Assembly: GCA_002399435.1 (NCBI GenBank)
Contig: DHDO01000113.1
Coordinates: 32,581 to 45,054, forward strand
Direction: 5' to 3'
From: Firmicutes bacterium UBA4874
GTDB taxonomy: Bacteria > Bacillota > Clostridia > Caldicoprobacterales > DTU083
DNA: 12,474 bases
Position 1 is the first letter of the stretch. Every line of letters begins with the position of its first letter. Below the pieces are notes generated by a model. That model was not told the origin of the DNA. It saw only the letters and a list, made by a program, of their open reading frames with translations, and made no database searches. Of the stretch, positions 1 to 7,145 are shown piece after piece. Made by a program: the position numbers and the translations under genes.

Positions 1-146
1 GCAGCAATCAGGCAGGCAAAACGTGTCTGGGGCGTATGGCGTTGTATGCCCTTGTTTCGCCGAAAGGCAAAAGCTGCAATTACAACAAAGTATGCGCTGT
101 ATGCTTTTAAGCAAAGCCCTAAAATGGAAGCAAGCAAGTCGAGCAT
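1..146 (-). CDS. Glycosyltransferase-like protein, N-terminal part only
   Basis: An open frame reads leftward from an ATG at 146 to the window edge (48 codons, no stop). The start is chosen because an AAAGGCGG Shine-Dalgarno-like site lies 10 nt before it; an in-frame ATG at 167 has no such site. The visible protein begins with a hydrophobic segment (about residues 2-28), then a basic FRRNK stretch, then HTPQTRFACLIAA. This layout, a membrane anchor followed by a hydrophobic strand ending in IAA(RNE), is how many clostridial family 2 glycosyltransferases begin; the diagnostic RNE and later DxD motifs fall outside the window. Such enzymes transfer sugars to lipid or polysaccharide acceptors at the membrane. 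It follows the kinase gene on the same strand by 85 bp and has a TTAAG direct repeat upstream, so it may belong to the regulon of the adjacent two-component system. The family call is inference from a short segment. Confidence 0.55.
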   Translation of the reverse strand, partial: MLDLLASILGLCLKAYSAYFVVIAAFAFRRNKGIQRHTPQTRFACLIA

Positions 147-219
147 TGATAAATAACCGCCTTTCATTTGGTATGGTACAAGTTTAGCAGACAGTTTTTA
201 AGTTGCGGCAACGGTTTTG

Positions 220-236
220 TTTAAGAAATTGTTAAG
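220..236. promoter_or_regulatory. Direct repeat TTTAAG-N5-GTTAAG, candidate response-regulator site
   Basis: TTTAAG at 220-225 and GTTAAG at 231-236 are spaced 11 bp, one helical turn, as expected for an OmpR-family dimer. The same pattern occurs at 2841-2857 ahead of the regulator gene. A further TTTAAG lies at 197-202. The repeat overlaps the stop codon of the kinase gene and sits 75-90 bp upstream of the glycosyltransferase start. It resembles the published CiaR consensus of streptococci (NTTAAG-N5-WTTAAG), with one mismatch. Function is inferred. Confidence 0.45.
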
Positions 237-2082
237 AAGGCCGATCCAGAGGAATTCGAAAATCTGCTTTGAAGAGGTCTCCGTCCACATCCAGATGAAA
301 TTCACCATCCTGCAGTTCCACAAGGCTTTTGGCGATATTCAGGCCCAGCCCGCTGCCTTCGCTTGTACGCGAACTGTCTCCACGCACAAAGCGCTCCATC
401 AATTCTTCCACGCTGATGTTCAATCGGTCATGGGAAACATTTTTAAAGGAAAAGGCTGCAGCCCCTTCTTCCTCCGTAATATCAATATATAACCTGGTGC
501 CACACTGGGCATATTTGCAGGCATTGGAAAGCAGGTTGTCCAGAATGCGCCACATCAGGGATCCGTCTGCAAAACAGAACAGGGGAGCATCCGGCCGGGT
601 AATAACGGGCTCGATCTGTGCGTCATTCAGGCGCTCCTCGTATTCGCCAACTGCCTGGTCGATGAGTTCCTTAACATTGCAGCGGGAGGGATGACAGGGC
701 AGGTTTCCGGTAGATGCCTTGGACATTTCAATCAGATCTTCCGTCATCTTTTTCAGCTTATGTGCCTGACGGCTGAGCACCTGCAGATACCCGTGCTGCT
801 GTTCCGGGACGGGGTCTCTCTGAAGCAGATCCACGTAGTTGATGATGGAGGTAAGCGGCGTTTTGATGTCATGGGATACATTGGTGATCAGTTCGGTCTT
901 GAGCCGCTCCGATTTGAGCTGCTGTTCGACAGCAATGCTCATTCCGTTTCCGATGGCATTGAGGTTTTCACCATGACGTTTCAAGTCCCAGAACATATGG
1001 CTTGTGTCGACTTTAAGATTCAGATCACCGGCAGCCAGCTTTTCGCCTGCTTTTTGCAGACTGTGAAGTTGGAGGGAAACAGCGCATGCTGCAAAAAACA
1101 ACAGCCCCAGGAAAGAAAGTAATTGCCCAAAGGCATAATGCGAGGAAAATTGCAGGATGAGCAAGGCAATTGCGCCAAAACTTATCATGGTGCGCCATAG
1201 CATCGGCAGGGAACGGCAGATACGGAGGATTCCCTGTATGAGCCGATGCAGGAAATTCCGGAATGAGTGACAGGCCATGTAGATAATGGTATTGTGCCAC
1301 CATTTTCCAATTTTAATTCGCGCACAAAGTGTCATCCATACAGCCAGTAGAAGCACGGCACAGCCTGTTATGCAGGCAATCAGAGCAATGGCAGACCATT
1401 TATCGAAGGAATTCCACATGCCATTTGTACTTCCGGAGGCAACTAAAATCATAAAAAAGCCAGCCAGGCAGACAAGGACCAGGTATAGATCAAAGGGGAT
1501 CTTCTCCTGCCATCCGGCAACTGCTTCCCCGGTTCCGCTGCGCCTGCCGGCTGCGCGGCCCAAAAAGAGAATGAGGATCAGAAGCAGTACGATACCGATT
1601 CCACAGACAGCCGCTGCACGTCTACTCATACTGTACATGGTTACAAACAGCCGGTTTCCCTGATAAAGCCTGTCCTGTGCAGTGAGCTTGGCGGTAAGGA
1701 AACTTTGGATGGTGATCCCGTCGTATTTTCCCTGATGAATGGGACGGTCCGTTTTTGCATGATTGTCATACAAAAGTGTGCCATCTTTCTGGTATATGGC
1801 AAACCGATAATTGGATACCTTATTCTGAGCGGAAGAAAAGTTTTCCAGCTCAGAAAGTTCCATTATGCTGTAATGACGCCATAGCTCACTTTCTTCCTGC
1901 GAAACTATGGTCCTGCATATACCAGTGTTGGCAAAGGAGAAGCCCGGTTTGTCATGCCAGCCGCCATCATAAGCCAGGATCGCCGATACAGCATAAGCTG
2001 TCACAACCGGAACCATCACAATGGCAAGAAAAAAAGCCGCAGCCTTTATCCAGAAGTTTGCTGCCCAATCAGTGCCTGTCAT
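232..2082 (-). CDS. Multi-pass membrane sensor histidine kinase
   Basis: Sensor kinase of 616 aa that autophosphorylates on His and passes the phosphate to the regulator encoded just upstream. The ATG at 2082 is preferred over an in-frame TTG at 2109 because a GGAGG site lies 9 nt before it; the gene then overlaps the regulator's end by 14 nt, implying translational coupling. Visible parts: TM1 about 13-36; an outside domain of about 120 residues; further hydrophobic segments near 157-175, 198-216, 229-253, 298-312 and 320-339 (about six in all); a HAMP-like linker with AAGDLNLKV; the H-box NVSHDIKTPLTS with His404; the N-box DNLLSNACKY (515-524); the F-box region ERFVRGDSSR; and the G2 box GSGLGL (576-581). 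The usual G1 box (DxGxG) is not seen; the matching place reads FKNVSHDRLN, a form I associate with VanS-like kinases of Firmicutes. The signal sensed cannot be told from sequence; cell-envelope stress is plausible given the glycosyltransferase neighbour. Confidence 0.93.
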   Translation of the reverse strand: MTGTDWAANFWIKAAAFFLAIVMVPVVTAYAVSAILAYDGGWHDKPGFSFANTGICRTIVSQEESELWRHYSIMELSELENFSSAQNKVSNYRFAIYQKDGTLLYDNHAKTDRPIHQGKYDGITIQSFLTAKLTAQDRLYQGNRLFVTMYSMSRRAAAVCGIGIVLLLILILFLGRAAGRRSGTGEAVAGWQEKIPFDLYLVLVCLAGFFMILVASGSTNGMWNSFDKWSAIALIACITGCAVLLLAVWMTLCARIKIGKWWHNTIIYMACHSFRNFLHRLIQGILRICRSLPMLWRTMISFGAIALLILQFSSHYAFGQLLSFLGLLFFAACAVSLQLHSLQKAGEKLAAGDLNLKVDTSHMFWDLKRHGENLNAIGNGMSIAVEQQLKSERLKTELITNVSHDIKTPLTSIINYVDLLQRDPVPEQQHGYLQVLSRQAHKLKKMTEDLIEMSKASTGNLPCHPSRCNVKELIDQAVGEYEERLNDAQIEPVITRPDAPLFCFADGSLMWRILDNLLSNACKYAQCGTRLYIDITEEEGAAAFSFKNVSHDRLNISVEELMERFVRGDSSRTSEGSGLGLNIAKSLVELQDGEFHLDVDGDLFKADFRIPLDRPS

Positions 2083-2779
2083 ATCCCTGTTCCTCCATTT
2101 TATAGCCAAGCCCCCATACTACTTTCAGATAACGCGGATCGGAGGGGTTGGCCTCAATCTTTTGCCGGAGATGCCGGATGTGAACGGCGACGGATCTTTC
2201 CGAACCGATCGACTCTTCCTTCCATACAGATTCATAGATCTGTTCGCTGGAATAGATGCGTTCGGGGTTTTTAATCAGGAGATTCAAAATCTGAAACTCC
2301 AGAGGGGTAAGGGTAACAGGTACATCGTCCACTGTGACGGCTTTGGTTATTTCGTTGAGCGTTATGCCGCCTATTGTATAAGTACCGGAAGAGCTGGTTT
2401 CCGTTTTCGATCCGAGCATGGTATACCGGCGCAGCTGGGATTTCACGCGGGCCAGGACTTCCACCGCATCGAATGGCTTTGTGATGTAATCATCTGCGCC
2501 AATATCAAGACCCAGGACCTTATCGCTGCACTCACTTTTTGCTGTCAGCAGAATGATCGGGACATTGCTTTCCCGACGCAGTGTTGCGGTTGCAGAAATC
2601 CCATCCATTTTAGGCATCATAATGTCCATCAGAATCAGGTGAATTTCATGATTGCGGACAACGTCAATTGCCTCTTCTCCGTTATAGGCATCAAACAGGG
2701 TGTAATCCCTCCCGGAAAGATAGATTTTCAGCGCGGCAACAATGTCGCGGTCGTCATCGCAGATCAGAATGTTGTACAA
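2069..2779 (-). CDS. OmpR/PhoB-family response regulator
   Basis: DNA-binding response regulator of 236 aa, partner of the adjacent kinase. The receiver domain (about 1-115) has the acidic pocket Asp8/Asp9, phospho-acceptor Asp52 in LILMDIMMPKMDG, Thr79 and Lys101 in the DDYITKPF motif. The C-terminal winged helix (about 130-230) contains LTPLEFQILNLLIKNP, the recognition-helix region SVAVHIRHLRQKIE and the wing GLGYKME. The start is a TTG at 2779, supported by a GAGGTGA site 6 nt before it; no in-frame ATG lies nearby. It heads a minus-strand unit with the kinase. A TTAAG direct repeat 62-78 bp upstream may be its own binding site, giving autoregulation. A weak extended -10-like TGGTATGAT at about 2800-2808 (minus strand) would place the transcript start only a few bases before the ribosome site, so the promoter is uncertain. 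Confidence 0.95.
   Translation of the reverse strand: MYNILICDDDRDIVAALKIYLSGRDYTLFDAYNGEEAIDVVRNHEIHLILMDIMMPKMDGISATATLRRESNVPIILLTAKSECSDKVLGLDIGADDYITKPFDAVEVLARVKSQLRRYTMLGSKTETSSSGTYTIGGITLNEITKAVTVDDVPVTLTPLEFQILNLLIKNPERIYSSEQIYESVWKEESIGSERSVAVHIRHLRQKIEANPSDPRYLKVVWGLGYKMEEQGYDRH
2092..2096 (-). promoter_or_regulatory. Ribosome binding site that fixes the kinase start
   Basis: GGAGG on the minus strand lies 9 nt before the ATG at 2082 and inside the last codons of the regulator gene. It favours this ATG over the upstream in-frame TTG at 2109. Confidence 0.7.
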
Positions 2780-2840
2780 CCCGATTCACCTCACATCCTA
2801 TCATACCATTTTCACATGGGAAAAGGAAAGATGAATATTT

Positions 2841-2857
2841 ATTAAGTATTCATTAAG
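2841..2857. promoter_or_regulatory. Direct repeat ATTAAG-N5-ATTAAG, candidate response-regulator operator
   Basis: Two identical ATTAAG hexamers (2841-2846 and 2852-2857) are spaced 11 bp. The arrangement fits the NTTAAG-N5-WTTAAG consensus known for streptococcal CiaR, an OmpR-family regulator. It lies 62 bp upstream of the regulator gene, and a related repeat sits ahead of the glycosyltransferase gene at 220-236. The likely role is autoregulation; it could also affect a plus-strand transcript starting near 2884. Confidence 0.5.
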
Positions 2858-2883
2858 ATTCCCAGGCCGTACATATTGTAAAC

Positions 2884-3040
2884 ATGAAGTGTTGTATTCC
2901 CATACGGAACTCCAAAGTTTTTCCGGTGAAGTCCGGTAAAAGGTCTGAAAAGAATAAAGAGGCCGATGGCAGAGTAACGGCCTGTCCGGCAAAGGCGGAT
3001 AAAGGAAAACCGGGCAGGCTGTTTGTTTTGGACTTTTATA
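2884..3040 (+). ncRNA. Structured non-coding stretch, candidate small RNA (possibly 6S RNA)
   Basis: This stretch has no coding frame I believe in but is rich in complementary segments. One possible fold is a long hairpin: ATGAAGT (2884-2890) with ACTTTTAT (3033-3040) as closing stem, a large central bubble with a small TTCC/GGAA hairpin on its 5' side (2897-2909), then GTTTTTCC (2917-2924) with GGAAAAC (3005-3011), and an inner AGGCCG/CGGCCT stem (2960-2965 with 2978-2983). A large bubble flanked by stems is the hallmark of 6S RNA, and 6S genes lie beside purine genes in some lineages as far as I recall. Competing local hairpins (2920-2940; 2980-3020) are also possible. A weak -10-like TATTGT is at 2874-2879 with no good -35. 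The 6S identity is a guess; presence of structure is seen. Confidence 0.35.
2980..3030 (+). terminator. Possible intrinsic terminator upstream of the pur promoter
   Basis: GCCTGTCCGG (2980-2989) pairs with CCGGGCAGGC (3011-3020), ten pairs with one G-U, across a 21-nt loop, followed by the T-rich TGTTTGTTTT. It would end a plus-strand transcript just before the pur regulatory region. The long loop and interrupted T-tract keep confidence low, and it competes with the hairpin-with-bubble fold described for 2884-3040. Confidence 0.35.
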
Positions 3041-3041
3041 A

Positions 3042-3084
3042 AACCTGAACATTAAACATAAAACTCTTAAAAATGTTCAGAAAA
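3042..3084. promoter_or_regulatory. Inverted pair of PurBox-like sites (candidate PurR operator)
   Basis: CTGAACATT (3046-3054) and its exact reverse complement (3072-3080) form a perfect 9-bp inverted repeat with a 17-bp spacer. Each 13-mer (3042-3054; 3084-3072 on the minus strand) matches the Bacillus/Lactococcus PurBox AWWWCCGAACWWT at 11 of 13 places, both having CTGAAC in place of CCGAAC. Paired, inverted PurBoxes separated by 16-17 nt upstream of the promoter are the arrangement known for the B. subtilis pur operon. Here the pair ends about 5-8 bp before the -35 box. PurR binding, relieved by PRPP, is inferred; purR itself is not in the window. Confidence 0.6.
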
Positions 3085-3088
3085 AGCA

Positions 3089-3117
3089 TTGACAGGGCAG
3101 GATTCTTTTGGTATATT
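3089..3117 (+). promoter_or_regulatory. Sigma-A promoter of the purine operon
   Basis: A consensus -35 TTGACA (3089-3094) is followed after 17 bp by the -10 TATATT (3112-3117), with a TG at the extended -10 position (3109-3110). Transcription should start near 3124, a few bases before the riboswitch aptamer, which matches the short 5' ends usual for purine riboswitch transcripts. Confidence 0.88.
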
Positions 3118-3129
3118 AAATGTGACAAA

Positions 3130-3208
3130 GATATACTCATATAATCCCGATAATTGGTTCGGGAGTTTCTACTGGGCGGCCGGAACCGCCTGACTATGAG
3201 TGGATATC
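3130..3208 (+). promoter_or_regulatory. Purine riboswitch aptamer, guanine type, purE leader
   Basis: Stem P1 is ACTCATA/TATGAGT (3135-3141 with 3195-3201), extended past a GG bulge by GATAT/ATATC (3130-3134 with 3204-3208). J1/2 TAAT, P2 CCCGA/TCGGG, J2/3 GTTTCTAC (3065-type core, here 3165-3172), P3 TGGGCGG/CCGCCTG and J3/1 GACTATG follow the family pattern. The base equal to xpt position 74 is C (3194), which pairs with guanine or hypoxanthine; adenine riboswitches have U. The loops keep GG in L2 and CC in L3 for the loop-loop contact, but each loop appears one nucleotide shorter than usual. Ligand binding stabilises P1 and frees the terminator at 3314-3347, so the switch should turn the operon off when guanine is plentiful. 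Confidence 0.93.
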
Positions 3209-3313
3209 GCTTGTTTTTCCTGTTCATTGGAAAATGGGGAAGACGATCTTTCCATGGGAAACTTCATGACTGCAGGTTTTGCAGTCACAGGTGTTTTTTC
3301 CTTTGGAGCGGAG

Positions 3314-3347
3314 AAGCGCTGATTCACAAGTCGAATCAACGCTTTTT
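3314..3347 (+). terminator. Riboswitch-controlled intrinsic terminator before purE
   Basis: AAGCG-C-TGATTC (3314-3325) pairs with GAATCA-A-CGCTT (3333-3344), broken by one C-A mismatch, with a 7-nt loop and a T-run at 3343-3347. Its 5' arm can pair instead with the riboswitch: 3200-3205 with 3322-3327 and 3208-3212 with 3314-3318, that is, with the 3' strand of extended P1. Terminator and antiterminator are therefore mutually exclusive. Another hairpin with an 8-bp perfect stem (3267-3287) lies between the two antiterminator strands. Confidence 0.8.
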
Positions 3348-3444
3348 GTTTGCTTTACTCCCGGCTTGAACTGTTTTCATTTTGCAGTACTGTTTCCGGA
3401 TCCGTTATCCGTAAAGCGGAAATATTCTATGGGAGGTTCTTCTC

Positions 3445-3951
3445 ATGTCTACGGTTCCCAGGGCTGCCGTTATAATGGGCAGTGATTCTGATTTTCCGAT
3501 TCTCAGAAAATGCATTCAGGTGCTGAAAGAGTTTGATATTGAAACAGAGGTTCATGTGATTTCCGCTCACCGTACGCCGCATGAGGCGGTGGAGTTTGCA
3601 GCGAATGCGGAAGCAAACGGTTTCGGTGTCATCATTGCAGCGGCAGGCAAAGCGGCGCATCTTGCCGGTGTTCTTGCTTCCTGTACGGTTCTGCCGGTTA
3701 TTGGCTTGCCCATCAGGTCCTCCACGATGGATGGGCTGGACTCTCTTTTGTCCACGGTTCAGATGCCCAAAGGCATACCGGTTGCCACAGTCGCCATTGA
3801 CGGGGCGGAAAATGCTTCCATTCTTGCAGCTCAGATCCTTTCCCTGTGTTCGGAAGGCATCAGAGGCAAGTTAAAGGAACAAAGAAAGCAAATGGCAGGT
3901 CAGGTGCGGGAAAAGGACCGGCTTATTCAGGAGGAGGCAGGAAAGATATGA
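3445..3951 (+). CDS. purE: 5-(carboxyamino)imidazole ribonucleotide mutase PurE
   Basis: Cytosolic enzyme of 168 aa that forms CAIR, the carboxylated intermediate of IMP synthesis. Family motifs are clear: IMGSDSD (10-16), the catalytic-loop SAHRTP (40-45, His42 equals the E. coli catalytic His), [14 protein letters not shown] (65-78) and GLPIRSS. The length fits the bacterial single-domain PurE (about 160-170 aa). The ATG follows a GGGAGG site by 8 nt. It is the first gene of the operon, about 100 bp after the riboswitch terminator, and overlaps purC by 4 nt (ATGA). The sequence around GKAAHLAG resembles class I PurE, which uses N5-CAIR from PurK; no purK is in the window, so it is either elsewhere or this PurE uses CO2 and AIR directly. 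Confidence 0.96.
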   Translation: MSTVPRAAVIMGSDSDFPILRKCIQVLKEFDIETEVHVISAHRTPHEAVEFAANAEANGFGVIIAAAGKAAHLAGVLASCTVLPVIGLPIRSSTMDGLDSLLSTVQMPKGIPVATVAIDGAENASILAAQILSLCSEGIRGKLKEQRKQMAGQVREKDRLIQEEAGKI

Positions 3952-4655
3952 AAAAGGTGAAACTGCTCTATGAAGGAAAGGCAAAGAAAGTGTTCCAAAC
4001 CGATGATCCGGATCATGTAATCGTGGAGTACAAGGACGATGCCACTGCATTCAATGGTCTCAAAAAAGGGAGCATCCGGGGGAAAGGCGTGGTGAACAAC
4101 AAGGTTTCGGATCATCTGTTTCGAATGCTTCAAAGCAAAGGAATCCCGACGCATTATGTCCGGGAAATCAGTGACCGGGAAACCATCGTAAAAAAGGTGG
4201 AGATCATACCCATCGAAGTCGTTGTAAGGAATATCGCAACCGGCAGCCTGACAAAACGTCTGGGCATTCCGGAGGGAACGAAGCTCTCTCCCGTGGTTCT
4301 GGAGTTCTGCTATAAGAGCGACGCTCTGGGGGATCCGATCATCAATGACTACCACATCTATGCCATGCATCTGGCTACAAGGGAAGAACTCGACACTATA
4401 AAGGAAACCACGCAAAAGGTGAATGAACTGCTGCTTGATTATCTGAAGGACGCAGGCGTGGATCTGGTGGATTTCAAGCTGGAGTTTGGACGATTTCATG
4501 GAAAGATTTTACTGGCAGATGAAATCTCGCCGGATACCTGTCGTTTCTGGGACAGCAAAACGGGCAAAAAGCTGGACAAGGATCGCTTTCGAATGGATCT
4601 GGGCGGCGCGGAGGAAGCCTATGCCGAGATATTGAGAAGACTGCTGGGCAAATGA
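3948..4655 (+). CDS. purC: Phosphoribosylaminoimidazole-succinocarboxamide (SAICAR) synthase PurC
   Basis: ATP-dependent ligase of 235 aa that joins aspartate to CAIR. Motifs in order: [11 protein letters not shown] (6-16, nucleotide-binding start), KDDATAFNG (29-37), VRNIATGSL (93-101), DPIINDYHI (129-137), VDFKLEFG (174-181) and [14 protein letters not shown] (189-202). The length matches the short bacterial form (E. coli 237 aa). The ATG at 3948 overlaps the purE stop by 4 nt with a GGAGG 10 nt before it, so translation is probably coupled; an open frame extending further upstream lies inside purE and is ignored. A 38-bp gap without notable structure separates it from purF. Confidence 0.97.
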   Translation: MKKVKLLYEGKAKKVFQTDDPDHVIVEYKDDATAFNGLKKGSIRGKGVVNNKVSDHLFRMLQSKGIPTHYVREISDRETIVKKVEIIPIEVVVRNIATGSLTKRLGIPEGTKLSPVVLEFCYKSDALGDPIINDYHIYAMHLATREELDTIKETTQKVNELLLDYLKDAGVDLVDFKLEFGRFHGKILLADEISPDTCRFWDSKTGKKLDKDRFRMDLGGAEEAYAEILRRLLGK

Positions 4656-4693
4656 GATGAAAATCAAATAAAAGTTTAAAACCGAGGTGCAAC

Positions 4694-6136
4694 ATGATTT
4701 CCGACTCCGAAGAGCGATTGGACAGGATGAGCGAGGAATGCGGTGTATTTGGCATATTTGGAAGCAATAAATCGGGTGAAGTACAGGATATTACCTATTT
4801 TGGACTGTATGCCCTCCAGCACCGTGGGCAGGAAAGTGCAGGCATTGCCGTCTCCGACGGAAACGCTGTTTTCTGTCACAAAGGCATGGGGTTGGTTGCC
4901 GAGGTGTTTGACAAGCATCAATTGTCCCGGCTGAAAGGTGGGAAGGCGGCTGTCGGACATGTCCGGTATTCCACGACAGGGGACAGTCAGTTTGTCAACG
5001 CCCAGCCGCTGATGACCCGATTCAAACGAGGCACCATGGCGTTGGCGCATAACGGAAATCTGATCAATACGGATTCCCTGCGGGCAGATTTGGAGGAAAG
5101 CGGGGTCATCTTTCAGACTTCACTGGACACGGAGGTGATTGCAAACCTGATTGCCCGGAATATGGAAAGTGGTCTGGAGGAAGCCCTGAAGAAGGTAATG
5201 GGCCTGATCTGCGGCTCCTATGCCCTTCTGATCCTGACGGAAAATAAAATGGTGGCGATCCGGGATCCTTTGGGAATACGCCCCCTGGCTCTTGGCAGGC
5301 TGGGTGATTCCTATGTGGTGGCTTCCGAAACCTGTGCCTTTGATGCAGTCGGAGCAGAATACATCCGGGATATCAAGCCGGGGGAAATCGTTGTTGTGGA
5401 TGAGAAGGGCCTTCGTTCCATCCAGACAGCCGCTCCGCTGAACTCGGCTCTCTGCATATTTGAATTTGTTTATTTTGCCCGGACGGACAGCACCATAGAC
5501 GGCATCAGCGTATATATGGCCCGGAAGCAGGCCGGTGCCATTCTTGCATCGGAGCATCCTGTGGAGGCGGATCTGGTGATCGGGGTTCCGGATTCCGGTA
5601 CGACAGCAGCCATCGGATATGCTGAAGCTTCCGGCATTCCCTACGGCGAGGGCTTTATTAAAAACCGTTATGTGGGAAGGACATTCATTCAGCCCAGTCA
5701 GCAGCTGAGGGAACAGGGGGTGCGGATTAAGCTGAATGCCCTGCGGCGAATTGTAAAAGGCAAAAGACTGGTGGTCATCGATGATTCCATCGTAAGGGGC
5801 ACGACCAGCAGGAAGATTGTGGAAATGCTGCGGCTGGCAGGAGCCAGGGAAGTACATATGCGCATCAGTTCGCCACCGGTCCGATATCCCTGTTATTTTG
5901 GAATTGATATCAATACCTGCGATCAGCTGATTGGCCACTCCTGTGATGTGGAGGAGATCTGTACCGCCATTGGCGCAGATTCCCTGGGCTATCTGAGCCG
6001 GGAAGGGCTGATGAAAACCGTGGAAGGAAGCGGGTGCGGCTTCTGCCAGGGATGCTTTGATGGGGAATATCCTGTGGAGAAGAAGGAGAGCCGAAAGGAA
6101 CGGAAAAAGGAGGAGGACAATGGGCCTGAGCTATAA
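4694..6136 (+). CDS. purF: Amidophosphoribosyltransferase PurF (propeptide, Fe-S type)
   Basis: Committing enzyme of purine synthesis (480 aa): it makes phosphoribosylamine from PRPP and glutamine. The N-terminal nucleophile hydrolase glutaminase domain starts at Cys16 in [10 protein letters not shown], after a 15-residue propeptide that should be removed as in B. subtilis. HRGQESAG (43-50), RYSTTGDS (91-98) and AHNGNL (118-123) are glutaminase-domain motifs. The phosphoribosyltransferase domain has the PRPP loop [12 protein letters not shown] (360-371). Cys254, Cys400, Cys451 and Cys454 sit at a constant offset from the four 4Fe-4S ligands of B. subtilis PurF (236, 382, 433, 436 in mature numbering), so an oxygen-labile cluster is expected. 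The ATG follows GAGGTG by 4 nt. The C-terminal tail is highly charged ([13 protein letters not shown]), and its end overlaps purM by 17 nt. Feedback inhibition by nucleotides is a family property. Confidence 0.97.
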   Translation: MISDSEERLDRMSEECGVFGIFGSNKSGEVQDITYFGLYALQHRGQESAGIAVSDGNAVFCHKGMGLVAEVFDKHQLSRLKGGKAAVGHVRYSTTGDSQFVNAQPLMTRFKRGTMALAHNGNLINTDSLRADLEESGVIFQTSLDTEVIANLIARNMESGLEEALKKVMGLICGSYALLILTENKMVAIRDPLGIRPLALGRLGDSYVVASETCAFDAVGAEYIRDIKPGEIVVVDEKGLRSIQTAAPLNSALCIFEFVYFARTDSTIDGISVYMARKQAGAILASEHPVEADLVIGVPDSGTTAAIGYAEASGIPYGEGFIKNRYVGRTFIQPSQQLREQGVRIKLNALRRIVKGKRLVVIDDSIVRGTTSRKIVEMLRLAGAREVHMRISSPPVRYPCYFGIDINTCDQLIGHSCDVEEICTAIGADSLGYLSREGLMKTVEGSGCGFCQGCFDGEYPVEKKESRKERKKEEDNGPEL

Positions 6137-7145
6137 GGATTCCGGTGTGGATGTGGAAGCCGGCTATGAAGCGGTAAGGCTAATGAAGCCATATGTTGCA
6201 AGGACTTTTACTTCTCAGGTGCCGGAAGGCCTGGGAGGGTTCGGAGGCCTGTTTTCCCTGGACACGGAAGGCATGGAGGAGCCGGTTCTGGTTGCCGGAA
6301 CGGACGGGGTGGGTACGAAGCTGAAGCTGGCTTTTCAGATGAACCGGCATGATACCATTGGAATCGACTGTGTGGCCATGTGTGTCAACGATATTATCTG
6401 TCAGGGAGCAAAGCCTCTTTTCTTCCTGGACTATATCGCCATGGGAAGACTTGTCCCGGAACAGGCGGCACAGATTGTGAAAGGAATGTCGGAAGGCTGT
6501 CTTAAGGGAGGATGTTCCCTGATCGGCGGGGAGACGGCGGAAATGCCCGGCTTTTACCGGCAGGGGGAATATGATGTGGCCGGTTTTGCCGTGGGCATCG
6601 TGGATCGGAAGAATCTCATCAACGGATCGTCCATCCAGCCGGGAGACGCCCTGATCGGTCTTGCCTCAAACGGGGTTCACAGCAACGGCTTTTCCCTGGT
6701 CCGCAGTCTGCTTGCGCAGGGGAATCATAGCCTGGAGAAATTCAGTGACCTGTTGGGGACAACCATCGGCGAGGAACTGCTGAAACCGACCCGAATTTAT
6801 GTGGACGGTATATTAAAGTTGTTGAAGGAATATCCGATCCGGGGCATTTCCCATATTACAGGGGGCGGATTTATTGAGAATATACCCAGAATGCTGCCGG
6901 ACGGACGGATGGCGGAAATCCGGATGGGAAGCTGGCCGGTACCGCCTGTTTTCCGGATGCTTCGGGAGGCCGGTCAAATGGAGGAGCAGCAATTATACCA
7001 GACGTTCAATATGGGGATCGGCATGGTTCTGGACTGTGATGCCGCGTTGGAGAAGGATGTCCGGACTTCCCTTGCGGAATCCGGTTATCCGGCTTTCCGG
7101 ATCGGAACGGTCCGGGAAGGCAAGCGGGGTGTGACACTGTGCTGA
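6120..7145 (+). CDS. purM: Phosphoribosylformylglycinamidine cyclo-ligase PurM (AIR synthase)
   Basis: ATP-dependent cyclase of 341 aa that closes the imidazole ring to give AIR, the substrate for PurE. Motifs: SYKDSGVD (4-11), [12 protein letters not shown] (60-71), [18 protein letters not shown] (a typical ATP-pocket segment), [40 protein letters not shown] and FNMGIGM. Length is normal for the family (about 340-350). The start at 6120 is chosen because AAGGAGG lies 6 nt before it and the protein begins at the usual place; an open frame upstream of it is inside purF. It overlaps purF by 17 nt and purN by 7 nt, pointing to coupled translation. The PurL step supplying its substrate is not encoded here. 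Confidence 0.97.
   Translation: MGLSYKDSGVDVEAGYEAVRLMKPYVARTFTSQVPEGLGGFGGLFSLDTEGMEEPVLVAGTDGVGTKLKLAFQMNRHDTIGIDCVAMCVNDIICQGAKPLFFLDYIAMGRLVPEQAAQIVKGMSEGCLKGGCSLIGGETAEMPGFYRQGEYDVAGFAVGIVDRKNLINGSSIQPGDALIGLASNGVHSNGFSLVRSLLAQGNHSLEKFSDLLGTTIGEELLKPTRIYVDGILKLLKEYPIRGISHITGGGFIENIPRMLPDGRMAEIRMGSWPVPPVFRMLREAGQMEEQQLYQTFNMGIGMVLDCDAALEKDVRTSLAESGYPAFRIGTVREGKRGVTLC

Noticed and set aside
197..202. Third TTTAAG as part of the regulator site at 220-236
   Set aside because: Spacing to the next copy is 23 bp, not 22, and it is a short AT-rich word; it is noted but not claimed as a half-site.
2021..2845. Plus-strand open frame opposite the response regulator
   Set aside because: The minus-strand frame has full receiver and winged-helix motifs; the plus-strand translation has none and no ribosome site.
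3267..3299. Hairpin TGACTGCA/TGCAGTCA followed by T6, considered as the riboswitch terminator
   Set aside because: The T-run begins six bases after the stem, and the arm does not compete well with P1; the hairpin at 3314-3347 fits both criteria better.
3154..3369. Small plus-strand open frame across the riboswitch
   Set aside because: It lies wholly in the aptamer and terminator region, has no ribosome site, and its sequence is explained by RNA structure.
5120..5938. Minus-strand open frame inside purF
   Set aside because: Antisense shadow of the phosphoribosyltransferase coding sequence, with no motif.
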